This document shows, in pieces, positions 50,436 through 62,340 of a stretch of 64,000 nucleotides of DNA. Numbering within the stretch: position 1 is the first letter of the stretch; each line of letters begins with the position of its first letter. The DNA lies in assembly GCA_903813345.2 (NCBI GenBank), contig CAIIXF020000003.1, positions 21,590,931 to 21,654,930 on the forward strand, read 5' to 3'. The position numbers and the translations under genes are program-made. The DNA is from Owenia fusiformis. Lineage: Eukaryota; Annelida; Polychaeta; Sabellida; Oweniidae. The notes under the pieces are model-generated. The model was not told the DNA's origin. It was given only the letters and a program-made list of their open reading frames with translations, and did not search any database.

Positions 50436-53343
50436 TGGAAATCTCTCACAAGTAGGACTAAACACGAACATTAATATAATTTTCCTTTAAAACATCTTGA
50501 TAGGAAAATTTGAAAAGGACTAATTTAACTTTAAACTTGTTGATAAAGTCACATTCCGCCTAACTGAGGCAGAATGTAATATCTGTTTTCTAATGTTGCT
50601 TATTGTGCATCAATTCGAACAGAAACAATGCAATATGTTTTTATTAATATCAATATCTGCTATAAATGCACTTATGCTATCCAGTGGTTAGAAAGTCACA
50701 ATTTGTATTCATGAAGATGTGCGAAACATTCACTGATATTTATGATTATAACAGATCGCTGTACAAATAATTCCGAATCCCCCGATAACTGTACTGCTGA
50801 TTCCAAGACTTGAATTAACAACTAAACAAATTCTCAAAGGCCGAATATTTAACGTTTATTATGATTTATGATGCATTGATTGAATCGTCATTGGTTGTAT
50901 GACACAAGGCACACATTAATACCTTCTTGTATTACTAAGGGGCCGATTCGAATTTGTCACCATTATAAAATTATATCTTACATTCGACCCCACAAGAGTT
51001 TTCAAATCATTTATGCTCTAGTAAATTAGCCAATATGACAACCTTTATATCCCTATGGTCAAATTTACTGTTCTTCCGACAAGAATGCTACGAGTTTCTG
51101 TGAAATATGTCGCTAATTCCCGGAGTTCAGGCCTTATATCAATCACATTAAGCTATTAAGAGTTTTCTTATTATTCTAGTGTCGTATGTGGCGGATAGCT
51201 TATTAGAAAGGAATCATTAGGGAGAGGCGCCGAGGACGATTTATTAACTCCTAGGGAGGGGGAAGTGTAACGAAAAGCCAGTAAAACTATTGCCCTGGGA
51301 CTACATGTGATCCATCTTAATTACAACGATCATTTATGGAGAGCAAAGGTCGTACATCAGTTTTAACATCATTTCTTTGAGACTCTGACTCAGAACATCT
51401 CAGTTATTATGTCAGACATAAAGTTCAACTAATCTTCCAAAATATTTTTCGAAGATGATCAACCTTATATCTATGAAACAAACATACGTCTAGAATGGTT
51501 CAAAAGACTAGACATACTTCATAAAGAAAAGTTTCCATTTTGTGAATATGGAGACTGAATATTAATGCACACTTTAATAAAAGTTCTTGTTATACAAAAT
51601 ATTTGACAAGGATCTTTTTTGTTAATGACATTATATCTTGTAGAGGCAAGAGATTCGAAAGAAACTTCGAGTAATATTGTGGCAATTCATTTTGATTATT
51701 CTATTGTCGTCAATTTAATATATTCATTTCACATGATCTGTAAGATTAGCTTCTGAAATAGAGAATACTTTATTAGTTTTCTACAGATTCTTTGGTTGTA
51801 TTTCTGTGTTTTCCCAAACCGAAATAAAACTCTCATTTTTCAAAACTCCAGAGCAGGTACAATTAAAAATGCAGTTTAAAATAGTAGCCCCTCAGAGGTG
51901 TACCTGGGATTTTTCAGAGGTGGATATGCCAGGGAGGATAATATGTGTACATCTTAAAAACAGCCTCTTCACCTATTTCGCTTGAGCACATAGTTCTATT
52001 CTAAGTCTCCTTCTCCTCAATACCATGAACGAAAAAATTAACTTTCAATTGGCTCAAATGGGTGTGCAGTAGCACCCATCCCCCCTCCTTCAGACAAGCA
52101 TGCAAGTGGCCATTTTTATGACAAATTCTCAAAAATAGCGATTTTGGCATATACCATGATATTTTTCCTAATGGGAGTTGGAGCCATTGCCACATTGGAA
52201 AATTAACAAAGGATAAAACGTAGCGATGCAAACCCCAACTTTTTTAGGCATTATACTAATTTTAACCCACAGTTGAGAAAGAATACCTCCTGTTGAAAAA
52301 GAACAGCATCACGTTCCATTGCTGATTAAAGTTTCACTGCCATGTCATGTATACTCCATAGAAGACCCCTTCTTATGAGAAGATGCTATGTCGCTTTATC
52401 AGCTATAAATCCATATTAGGCAATAAGTATGTTAACTAAGTTCCATGTCGGAACAATAAGAGGTGAGACCCTAACATTGTAAAACATACCTATCCCCTTA
52501 ATGCAATCAAGTTTCATTTTCATAAACATCACCATGAAAAAACATGAAAAAGTTAAAGAATCTTAAGAGAACAGCCATTTCAGTATATTTAACAAGTTGA
52601 TTAATAGATACAATGATTTAGATAAAAATATTTTGAAAAAATTAGGCAACTTTAATTCAGACATGTAGGTGTTCTCCAAGGGTACTCTATGTCAGTAATC
52701 CTATTTAGCTTGTAGATTCGAATTAAAAACATTAAGAACTAATTGAATGTCATAGGTAGGCATCCATATTACCCTTTCCTCAGCAAAAACATCCAAATAT
52801 GGTCATGTCTATCATGTGACATATAAGGCCACAAACAAACAAGGTTAAAATAAATTCTTAAAACCTATGAATTACATAAAAATGATTTAAAAAAGATAGC
52901 TCAAGATCGAACACTCTATATAATGAAGATTGAAATGAGTGAAATTGTACAAATAATGTGAAATTTTTTGAAAGCATTTATACCATATGACTATTTGTAT
53001 TGTCTCTTTTTTACGGGACAATTAAGTCAGCCATTAAGTTACCAAGCCGGAAACAAGCAGGTCCTGAAAAACTTGTTTAAACATTTAAATATGAACCCAG
53101 GGGTGGATTAAACCATGTTTGGGGTCATACAGACCCAAGACCATAAACCATAAATATCATGTAAGCAAGTCATAATTAGACAGCTAATTAAGTGAATACA
53201 CACAAGGCCACAGAAAATGTAAGATGTGCCACTGTAAGGTAAATAGTGGGGATCTAAGCATAGTTTATGACATACTACAACACAAAAGCGTTGACACTCC
53301 GAGAACAATGGCAGAGATTAGACAATAGCAATTGTCTCCAGTG

Positions 53344-54676
53344 CTAACAAACATAATTAAGGTAGCTGGTGAGACAGGGGACTAACAAACATATTAAGGT
53401 AGCTGGTGAGAAAGGGGACTAACAAACATATTAAGGTAGATGGTGAGACAGGGGACTAACAAACATAATTAAGGTAGCTGGTGAGACAGGGGACTAACAA
53501 ACATATTAAGATAGCTGGTGAGAAAGGGGACTAACAAACATATTAAGGTAGATGGTGAGACAGGGGACTAACAAACATAATTAAGGTAGCTGGTGAGACA
53601 GTGGACTAACAAACATATTAAGGTAGCTGGTGAGACAGGGGACTAACAAACATATTAAGGCAGCTGGTGAGACAGGGGACTGACAAACATATTAAGGTAG
53701 CTGGTGAGACAGGGGACTAACAAACATAATTAAGGTAGCTGGTGAGACAGGGAACTAACAAACATATTAAGGTAGCTGGTGAGACAGGGGACTAACAAAC
53801 ATATTAAGGTAGCTGGTGAGACAGGGGACTAACAAACATATTAAGGTAGCTGGTGAGACAGGGGACTAACAAACATATTAAGGTAGCTGGTGAGACAGGG
53901 GACTAACAAACATATTAAGGTAGCTGGTGAGACAGGGGACTAACAAACATATTAAGGTAGCTGGTGAGACAGGGGACTAACAAACATATTAAGGTAGATG
54001 GTGGGACAGGGGACTAACAAACATATTAAGGTAGCTGGTGAGACAGGGGACTAACAAACATATTAAGGTAGCTGGTGAGACAGGGGACTAACAAACATAT
54101 TAAGGTAGCTGGTGAGACAGGGGACTAACAAACATATTAAGGTAGCTGGTGAGACAGGGGACTAAGAAACATATTAAGGTAGATGGTGATGCAGGGGACT
54201 AACAAACATATTAAGGTAGCTGGTGAGACAGGGGACTAACAAACATATTAAGGTAGATGGTGGGACAGGGGACTAACAAACATATTAAGGTAGCTGGTGA
54301 GACAGGGGACTAACAAACATATTAAGGTAGCTGGTGAGACAGGGGACTAACAAACATATTAAGGTAGCTGGTGAGACAGGGGACTAACAAACATATTAAG
54401 GTAGCTGGTGAGACAGGGGACTAACAAACATAATTAAGGTAGCTGGTGAGACAGTGGACTAACAAACATATTAAGGTAGCTGGTGAGACAGGGGACTAAC
54501 AAACATATTAAGGTAGCTGGTGAGACAGGGGACTAACAAACATATTAAGGTAGCTGGTGAGACAGGGGACTAACAAACATATTAAGGTAGATGGTGGGAC
54601 AGGGGACGAACAAACATATTATGGTAGCTGGTGAGACAGGGGACTAACAAACATATTAAGGTAGCTGGTGGGAAAG
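53344..54676. repeat. 37-bp minisatellite, about 36 copies
   Basis: The array has a 37-bp unit containing aaggtagctggtgagacagg followed by ggactaacaaacatatt. Some units are 38 bp with cataatt instead of catatt. Variants include agatggtg, gggacagg, gaaagg and cagtggac. Copies are very similar, implying recent homogenisation. The array lies in intron 3, about 210 bp past the exon 3 donor. Confidence 0.97.
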
Positions 54677-54883
54677 GAAATTGTGAACCTAAATAATAAG
54701 ATATTACTATTAATGAACATAACCCATCTGTATAAAGCTTAACTGAAGCATGGCCAACCTCATCTATGAAGATCAAACTGGTAAGTGAGTATGGGTTAAT
54801 CTTAATTGTTCAAATACTATAATTTCTTACTGCACTATGATTATGAATTAATTTCAATGAGAACAAATGGTATTATTACTTAC

Positions 54884-55093
54884 CGATGATTCATGAGATG
54901 ACCCCCCAGATTGGTCACCATTAGGGGGAGCCACTGATGAGCTTACGGAATCCATGGAAACAACGGAACCTTCTCGACTGGAACTTGACTGCAAAGAAGC
55001 AGCATCGGGGGCCACTCCAGAATCGGGTACGTCTGGGCCTGTATGAACTGCCTCTTCACGGAATCTCTTTTTGAGCACCAATATTTTTTCACC
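54884..55093 (-). CDS. SOWAH gene, coding exon 3 (domain end and Ser-rich linker)
   Basis: This exon encodes residues 61-130. It opens with GEKILVLKKRFREE, the final beta strand and basic tail of the SOWAH domain, where the family typically has a G-x-K-x-x-V-L-K/R-K pattern. The rest is a hydrophilic linker rich in Ser, Gly, Pro and Asp, including a four-serine run and several acidic-serine patches. That composition suggests intrinsic disorder and possible phosphorylation (inference). The acceptor is TTTTAG and the donor GTAAGT, and both junctions are phase 0, so the 210-nt exon could be skipped without a frameshift, although skipping would remove part of the domain. The large 37-bp minisatellite ends only about 210 bp beyond its donor, inside intron 3. 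Confidence 0.86.
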
Positions 55094-58000
55094 CTAAAAT
55101 TATAAAATTCAAGTACAATGCACATGGCAAAATGGAAACTTGGTCTTTTTGAACTGAGCAGCCACTGCAAATTGAGCAGCCATTTTGTGTAAAGGCTCAC
55201 TGGCATAAAAAAACTTTTAGGTCGACTTCCAACACATACAGATATGTAGATAACACATTATTACACTTAATTGAATTTGGAACAATTTTGAACATTTTCT
55301 CGATGGTCCTATTCCTATAAGGAACCATCATGTAAAATGAACGAAATCTGAGAGCTTGTAGTTGAAAAGGTGAATGGTGTCTCTATATCTCTACCAAAAT
55401 TCTCTCAGTGGGACAATTAAGGGTCTGAAATTATCATAAAACCTTCAAATATCTTATAAAAAAATAGGGGCTAAAATAGAGCCCTGGGTTATACCAGTAT
55501 TTATTGCAAAATGTTTTCATTACATCCAAAAAGATGGCACCACAAAAACTTTTTTGTACATTTTAATAAAAGTCATTGGTCGTGTTGATCTAAGATCTAA
55601 CTAATATAACTTGTAAAAAATGTTTTTAAATGGATTATTATTCAGAAAACAGTCAAATGTTGACTTTACATATTTCTTCAGATGGCAACTTGGGCGGTGA
55701 TATGTGATTTTTAATAAATTATTTGTTAAAAATTTAAATCGTTTCTTAACATGTATACTTAACAAATAAATAAATACCTATTTTAAAGCCCTTCAACTTT
55801 GAACACACACATATTCACAATAGAGAAAAAGTAGAATTTTTTTGTAAATCGGCTCCTATTTAGTGGTCTTTATTAATGTTTAGTAAAGAAAATATCATAG
55901 AGAATTCTTAACATCATAGTTCATACAAGTTCTTGCAAGATATAACAATGAGAAAAAACTGGTTTGTTTATCTTGACAAAACCAATACAAGGATTAGAAG
56001 CTGTATATACAGCGACCCTACTTAATATACGAGGACATGTGACACCTTTATGAACGAAATAATTGACACAGGGAATCTTTGTAATTTGATAACACTCTTT
56101 AGAAATTGAACGTTCGAAATAAAACGTAACATTCTAAGTGCAGGTGAGGTTATATTGGACTTGTGTCATATTATTTTTATATTATTATTTTATTATTACA
56201 ATTAGCTCTTTGATGATCGTCAAGTACTTCGTATGATGTGACAAATGATTTTAGACAGTCATATCTTTGACCAGAAGGATTTTTTGAACAGAAAAAGAAT
56301 ACTTTTTCATCCAAGTAAATTAGTAAAACCCCTAGTATAATAAAAATATAAAACTTATTTTCTCGTATGGATTAGAATCTCCACATGATACATTCTTATT
56401 ACAAATGTAAGCCTTATTTTCTAAAATATGACATATAAAATAGATAATATAACAAAATATCTAAAACTTCTCCAAAGGTAGGAAATGAGTTAAATATGGC
56501 TAGCATTTGTTTTGTTCTAGATACTTCTCAGAGAACACATGTTGTTCTATTAAAAAGAAACTCTGACCAGAGAATACACACGGTCAGATCAAATATACTG
56601 TCTCGTCACTTGTCACACCACACCTGATTCTTGACTGATTTTAGATTTCAGTTTTACATCTTTCATATTACAATCTTATATTCAATAACTTTACAGAAAA
56701 TATACAATTATCTTATTTGAATTTAGAAACTGAATGTGAATAAGGGGTTAGAGGTGCTATTATGGTTAGAAGAACAATCGACAAGTATTCATCTCCAAAA
56801 TGCCAAGAGGCTCGGCAGCCAATATTTTGTTTTCAACATAATGCAAATAATTTCTAAATGCTCAATTGTCACTGGTTTAACATTAAAAACTATTATTGCA
56901 ATACAACTGAAGAACAAATACTATATTAAGTTACAAAGTTAACATTTTTAACACAAGATTTGTATCGTTTAGTCTTTGCTTTTTTAATCAAGTACATTAA
57001 ACTCGTGTAAATGTGTAGCGTTTCATGTCAATCTAAGAGATTTGTTTGCGAGAAGCTTTTCAGTAAATAATGTCAGTCTAAGCGAGTACAAATATGACAT
57101 TAGGAGTGACACTAAAATAAAAAATACTTAAATCTTAGACAACATTTAAACCCGCAAATGAACACAATAAAACCTAAAAAGGTATTGACTTTTTGCTATT
57201 TTTAGTTTTGTGTTGCGGAAATGGTATACAAAGGTCAGTGATCTTAATTTGTGACACAATGTGTTTTGTGAACAAAAAGTACACTGTTCAACTTCACTAT
57301 ACTTTGCGCCAGATATCAAAACCAATATTTGTTCTTATTAATAAGATCCGGATCATCATAAATTGATCACTACAATCCCCCATAAGCCATACACAACTAG
57401 ACGTCTCAAATTGACGAATTATAGTATTCAATAAAAAACTATTGTTTCAAATTATCATGTATACAGTATGTACATATATACAAAACTTCACAAAGTTGAA
57501 ATGACAAAAGAAACACTCTTTTTGAGGCAATACAAATAATTATATGATAGACGTGTTGAACCGCAAGCCAAGATTAGCCAATAAATTACTTAAAGGAGTA
57601 TTTAAGTAAATATCTTATAGGATCCCATTGAATTATTTTTTGAGAACTGCAAACTGAACAATCTGACATGCCCTGGGGCAGTAAGGCAAGTTACACACAG
57701 ACAGATTTCAATGAATCAATGAGCACAAAAAGTATATCAGCCGGAATAGCTCTGTCCTGGAGGAAATGTAACATCAGTACATGTATTACATTTCACATTC
57801 GTTTGACTTAACTCCTTAAAGATAGCTTTGTCCACACTCCTTGAGTTTAGAGTTCAAGAAAAACGTTTGAACCAATGAGAGCTTGTCGTTGATACAAGGA
57901 TGACTTTCTATATATGGTCATTACCTCTGAAGTCATAGTATTGACCAACATGAAACATTATATAAGCGTGTTTCTTTCTGCTCACTGATTGGTTGAGAAA

Positions 58001-59747
58001 ATGTCAGCACGGTTTGTTTGAATGTTTTATGACCTGGGCTGGGATGACCACCTGCAATAGAGGTGTACGCGAATGACAACAATATTCTCACCTCCCCTGG
58101 TGAAGAGCTCCAATTACGGGAACAGATTTTTTACATCCGGTTTTTTTCCCCATTGAAATATACTGAGTTCGATTTTGAATACATCATTTCAGCATTATTT
58201 GACATTCCTCTTCACGGATATTTGCACAATCGATAAAAATATAGGTCCTTATGGCAATATGCAAAGCGTTTTCACGAATATTTTTCGAAACTGGCGATAA
58301 TCATGAAATGTTCTACGGTGACGTCACCGACTTAGTTCCCAGAAGCTGAGACACGATGACTCGATATGAAAAAGAAGCAAGTTCTCGTGTATATAACGCG
58401 GGTTTGATGTCATGTTTATATATGTTTGACTTATATCAATTGTGAGGGTTGTAACTTGAAATTAGTATGACCTCTACTGTCCCGACAAAACGCAAAAACA
58501 TGGTCTTAAGGTTGGGAGAATTTGGTTTAATCAACGGACCAATGAAAATTTGTCCCACTTGAAGTGATGCATTGCGGGAGATATTTATGTTAATGACCAT
58601 GTTTTTGTGTATCACGTATTAGTCTATTGGTTGGGGCAGCTTAACCTTAAAATTGTCTTAACTGTTCAGAGTTTATTTTAGAACTTACCTGTGTTCTCAG
58701 GGTACATGCAGAGAGTATGGACATATAGCAGTTGATTTGGATAATAAAAAATGGTAGGACAGAGAGAGTGTGTGTATCTATGGTGATCAAAACTAGAGAC
58801 ATAAACATGCTGTATTTTAAAAGTAATTAACTGCCAGGGCCAAAAATTCAAAAAGGGCCTTAAAATATATCATGAGAATGTGTCATTTTCTATACCACCC
58901 TCTGTATGTGCATTGACACAATCATCAATATGAGTCCAGATTTCAGATACATTATCATTTTATATTTGCAGGGTTTTGCCTTCTGTGGCATGAAAACTAC
59001 CATGTCTGTAGTATAACCTAAAATAAAGCCTTACAATTTTTTTTAATCATGTGATATCTTCATCAATAGATGTTCAATGTAATAGAATAAAAAACTTTGA
59101 TTGCATAAAAAAATTAAAATCTAAGGAATTTCCCAGCCTCTCAAATATGTTTACTATGTATATTCTGTATGTTAAACATATGTTTTCCCTTCTACTACTC
59201 TAATAAAAAACATATTCAATTACTACTCAATGATGCTTCATTACACTTGTCATAACAATGAGGAATCAATTTGATTTCATTTTAAAGGGAAACTCATTGA
59301 AAAGCAATATGAAGACCCTGTTGAATTACTAAGTATTGATGTTAAGATGCAAGTTGTTCAAACACTTCACATGTTATTCCAAGATTCTGGGTTAACATAA
59401 GATGCTGGATTGGGATAGTAGGAAGTAAGTCATGTAAATGTCACAGTTATTGCGTACATCAATTTAAAATTATTGGTCAAAAGAGAATCGATACTGTTTG
59501 TGTAAAACGTTTATACGATATATCTGTTCATTTTCAAGTATGTGATGTAACCAAATGTAAAAATTGAATTCTATACAAAAAAATCCTGAAAAGCATGAAG
59601 TAAGTTTCTCAAAAACTATTTATTTACGGAATTTTTACAATTAAAATTGCATGTACAAAGAAAAATCAAAGTGGTCCTTTAATTTAAGAAAAACATTTTT
59701 TAAGGATTTTTTAACATTTTTTTTAAACCAATCGTGAGAATACTTAC
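55094..59747 (-). other. SOWAH intron 2
   Basis: This intron of about 4.7 kb has a GTAAGT donor and a TTTTAG acceptor. It is AT-rich throughout except for a CpG-containing patch near 58.0-58.6 kb, which holds the CRE and TATA-like motifs. Open frames such as 56736-56942 have no recognisable protein features. Confidence 0.8.
58319..58396 (+). promoter_or_regulatory. Possible CRE and TATA-like pair in intron 2
   Basis: A perfect cAMP response element palindrome TGACGTCA (58319-58326) lies about 65 bp before TATATAA (58390-58396), in a stretch with several CpG dinucleotides. The arrangement resembles a small promoter or enhancer, but no transcript or exon on the plus strand supports it. Another TGACGTCA lies at 11143-11150 with no companion motif. 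Confidence 0.2.
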
Positions 59748-59809
59748 ATCTTCAACTTTTATTGTTGCCAATGTGTTGACAAAGTCCTTGAAGAGGCGTC
59801 TATTTTCAG
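59748..59809 (-). CDS. SOWAH gene, coding exon 2 (SOWAH domain)
   Basis: This 62-nt exon is too short to stand out as an open frame. It is bounded by a TTTTCAG acceptor and a GTAAGT donor. Joined in phase 1 to exon 1 it encodes A-ENRRLFKDFVNTLATIKVED (residues 40-60). This matches the second half of the SOWAH domain, in which family members have a basic RxxFKxFVN-like helix followed by a short beta strand and an acidic turn. It ends in phase 0 and runs directly into the next exon's GEKILVLKK. Both the splice sites and the protein continuity support it. The 2.4-kb intron upstream and the 4.7-kb intron downstream contain no competing exon that I recognise. Confidence 0.88.
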
Positions 59810-60288
59810 CTGAAAAATCAATAATAAAAATAGTTACTCAATAGAAAAAACAACAATTTTTATGAAAACATATGTTCATTTAAAAATGCTGTTAAACTCT
59901 ATGATTTTTGTTAACTTCACCTAAAGTTTTTACTTTTGTTAAAATATTATCATTTTGTAAGAACGCCCTTGAACCAACGAATAGGCCCCATCCAGGTTCC
60001 ATCTGTTCACAAACTTGAAAATTCAGGGCGTTATGCAAATGACAGCTCTTTTGAAGACAGTATAGATTCAAAAGTATAAATGTCTTTAAGCATACATTTT
60101 ATGTTCATCTTTTTGATTTTCATATTTTTTCTAAATAATGTATCGTTTCTAACGTCTGTTGAATTAGCTATCAAGACACATGTCACAAAAAAATAACCAG
60201 GATGCCCTCCAATTCTGTAGATGTCCCAGCTCCAATATTTATTTTGTCCATGAGTATAATTTAGATTCCAGAAGAATCAAGCCATCGA

Positions 60289-60408
60289 GTAGTCTAGCTA
60301 CAATCCCTGTGACCCCCCCCCACCCCTCTATTTAACTACACACCTTCTCACACTTGTTGGGATGAGTAGTGGGGGGGGGGGGGGTCAGAAGAGCTTGTAG
60401 CTAGACTA
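60289..60408. mobile_element. Palindromic MITE-like element with C and G tracts
   Basis: TAGTCTAGCTACA at 60290-60302 is matched by its reverse complement at 60396-60408. The inverted repeat continues inward as a tgacccccccc tract on the left and a long G tract followed by tca on the right. Flanks gccatcga (60281-60288) and gccattga (60409-60416) look like an 8-bp target duplication with one mismatch. There are no coding sequences. Confidence 0.6.
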
Positions 60409-61440
60409 GCCATTGACCTAGCTAATTTTCCACAATTCAAAGCCAAAGGAAGTATAAACTTTTTTAGAATCTCCTTACAAAGAAGATTTTGAGGAATTTA
60501 GAAAGGAAAAAGACACTATTCAGGCTTACAAGGTGATTTAAAATAATATAAAAATTTGATACTCAGAATCAAAAATGCAACTTTTTCCAAAAATAGGCAA
60601 AAGGTCTGACGGTATAAATTACCAAATTTGACCTTTTGACCTTGATATTATGGATATTACTTCAGATTTTTCATTTGTCTGAAAATTATTGATGGATGAA
60701 TGGAGAGGCAGACAGATGAAAAAATGGAAAGACATGGAGAAGAATAAACAGAGATATGGACAGACTGAGAGATGCAATTCCATAGACTCACTATTATTGC
60801 CAAAAACACTCACAGTCTCACACAAATGCCTATTTGGAGTATATAATCCAGAGTGATATCTAATTTATTTGACAAAAAAAAAAATCTGATACTACCTTTA
60901 ACTGAATAAGTATAACTAACCCTCAACAATTGTAATTGGAAATTGATTACATGTCTTTGTCAATAATCTGCAAAAGGCTAATAAGCCCATATAAAGCAGA
61001 TATATAATTTAACTTCCTTTATATCCCAGTGCAAATAGTTATCGATGATGATAAGATGTACATTATGTAGTATCATGGCCTTGTGAAATAATGTGCCTAA
61101 AATGTGCATGAGATATGAGTACAAAATGATTGTGCTCTGGATTCCCTAGAAACTCTTTCATAAGCAGGTTGATACTTAGGGTGACACTGGTCCATGGTTA
61201 CTCAAGTCTCTAGCCAATACTTGACTAGAGGTGATTTCATCTAGAATACTGTGCACTCCATTTGAAAAAAGCTGGCCATCGTGTCATAAATTTATTGAAT
61301 ATTTTAAAAATCGCCAGATAAATAAATCATTAATTAAAACGGAACCCGCTCGGCTCCTCGATGAGATATGACATGATTTCATCAGGATTTCGTCTAATGA
61401 TTAAAACAAAATGGCTCCAAGAAAAATGGTGATGTTTGAA

Positions 61441-61655
61441 AACTGGACGAAATGTCATTAATGTCTGACATTAGTAACTGGCTGTAAATTCTAAGTAAGC
61501 GATCCAGAAGATGTGAACTAATACACTGATCACTTTATGTGTGTTTTGGAATTTTTGCTGAGGTAATAAGACCAAAACTCACAATTCAAATTGTGATGGA
61601 AAAATGGCAGACATATGATTTCAGATTTTATGATTACGACATGACCAGTTGTTCA
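61441..61655. mobile_element. Diverged relative of the 62.6-kb MITE interior
   Basis: Over about 210 bp this segment aligns in the same orientation with 62628-62835. Shared blocks include cgaaatgtc, gttttggaattttt, aataagaccaaaa and attacgacat. I do not see the 20-bp inverted ends here, so it is an old or truncated copy. Confidence 0.6.
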
Positions 61656-62186
61656 TGCAGGAATATATCTTTAATGGAAGGCCACAATACAGTTGCCTTA
61701 GAAGAAGGTAAGTCCATGAGCTTTCAGAAAGCCAATGGGTAGTCCAAGTTTGACTCAAGAAAACAGAGGTACAGCAGCAGGATTAGGGCTATCTTAGAAG
61801 TCCAACTGATAAGAAAAAGTCAAAAGAGAGAGGACAAATAAGGCACACATAATCAACCACCTTCTTCTAGACAGCAATTATGTTCTAATGTTCAATTTTT
61901 CAAATATAACAAAACCGGAAGTGATATTTCAAAATCAAAACAAACCTGAACAATTGGTTGTTATTCGAAATATGTGACCCTCTTTGTAGAATACAAAAGT
62001 TGAACATATTGGTACGTTATCAGGCGTAATCTATGCATTAACACCGATGCACAAGAGTATCTAAATCAGTGACAACAACATGGCAAAAATTTAAAAATTT
62101 GAATTCATTTTGGAGTTTTTCCAAAGCAAATTATAGACCTATAGCATGGAGCATATAAGACCATATTATGGTTATCAGATACATAC

Positions 62187-62304
62187 CCTTGTCAGTTGGA
62201 TGGTTCAAGTATGGTTTAAACTGAGTTACAAGTTCATGATTTTTCACTTTGCCCCCACTTGAAAGCATAAAATCTTTTATTATATCCAATCGAAAAGTTT
62301 CCAT
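62187..62304 (-). CDS. SOWAH gene, coding exon 1 (start of SOWAH domain)
   Basis: This exon encodes residues 1-39 plus the first base of codon 40. The segment GGKVKNHELVTQFKPYL (residues 17-33) is typical of the N-terminal SOWAH domain, a small winged-helix-like fold found at the extreme N-terminus of sosondowah proteins. The molecular role of the domain is not well defined. I chose the ATG at 62304 because its context is strong (A at -3, G at +4) and because the domain starts a few residues later, as in the family. An in-frame ATG at 62397 would add 31 residues, but its context is weak and its coding stretch would run through the NRF1 and E2F sites. The exon ends at a GTATGT donor in phase 1. 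The next exon restores an Ala codon, giving the junction reading DK-A-ENRR. Confidence 0.88.
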
Positions 62305-62340
62305 TTTCAATGGCGGATAACCGGAAATAGTATTTTGTAT

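Larger units (their letters stand above)
45994..54883 (-). other. SOWAH intron 3
   Basis: This intron of about 8.9 kb is dominated by tandem repeats near 46.9-47.1, 49.8-50.4 and 53.3-54.7 kb. A pogo-like element at 46.03-46.2 kb lies close to the exon 4 acceptor. The remaining sequence, including 50.5-53.3 kb, is AT-rich and shows no gene. Confidence 0.8.
59810..62186 (-). other. SOWAH intron 1
   Basis: This intron of about 2.4 kb has a GTATGT donor and a TTTCAG acceptor. It contains the palindromic C/G-tract element, the older MITE relative near 61.5 kb and a degenerate gacaga/ggatg-type purine-rich stretch at about 60690-60770. I see no other exon-like signal. Confidence 0.8.
1..62304 (-). 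other. Partial SOWAH-family gene, transcription unit (5' part)
   Basis: Six minus-strand coding exons share GT-AG boundaries and compatible phases. Intron 1 is phase 1 and all later introns are phase 0. They join into 230 residues without a stop. The assembled product matches the order known for sosondowah ankyrin-repeat family members A-D: N-terminal SOWAH domain, disordered linker, short basic conserved segment, then the helix before the ankyrin repeats. Human family members are essentially single-exon genes, as I recall, so this multi-exon layout points to an invertebrate orthologue. The last donor (GTGAGT, just below 32036) has no recognisable partner exon down to position 1. The left boundary is therefore the window edge, not a gene end. 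Which vertebrate paralogue it corresponds to cannot be decided, so no symbol is given. Confidence 0.85.

Noticed and set aside
49786-50490. 234-codon open frame as a membrane-like repeat protein.
   Set aside because: It is the translation of the 19/57-bp tandem repeat. Other frames are open as well and no gene context exists.
53344-54676. CRISPR-like regular repeat array.
   Set aside because: Repeats are directly abutting with no unique spacers, and the genome is that of an animal. It is a minisatellite.
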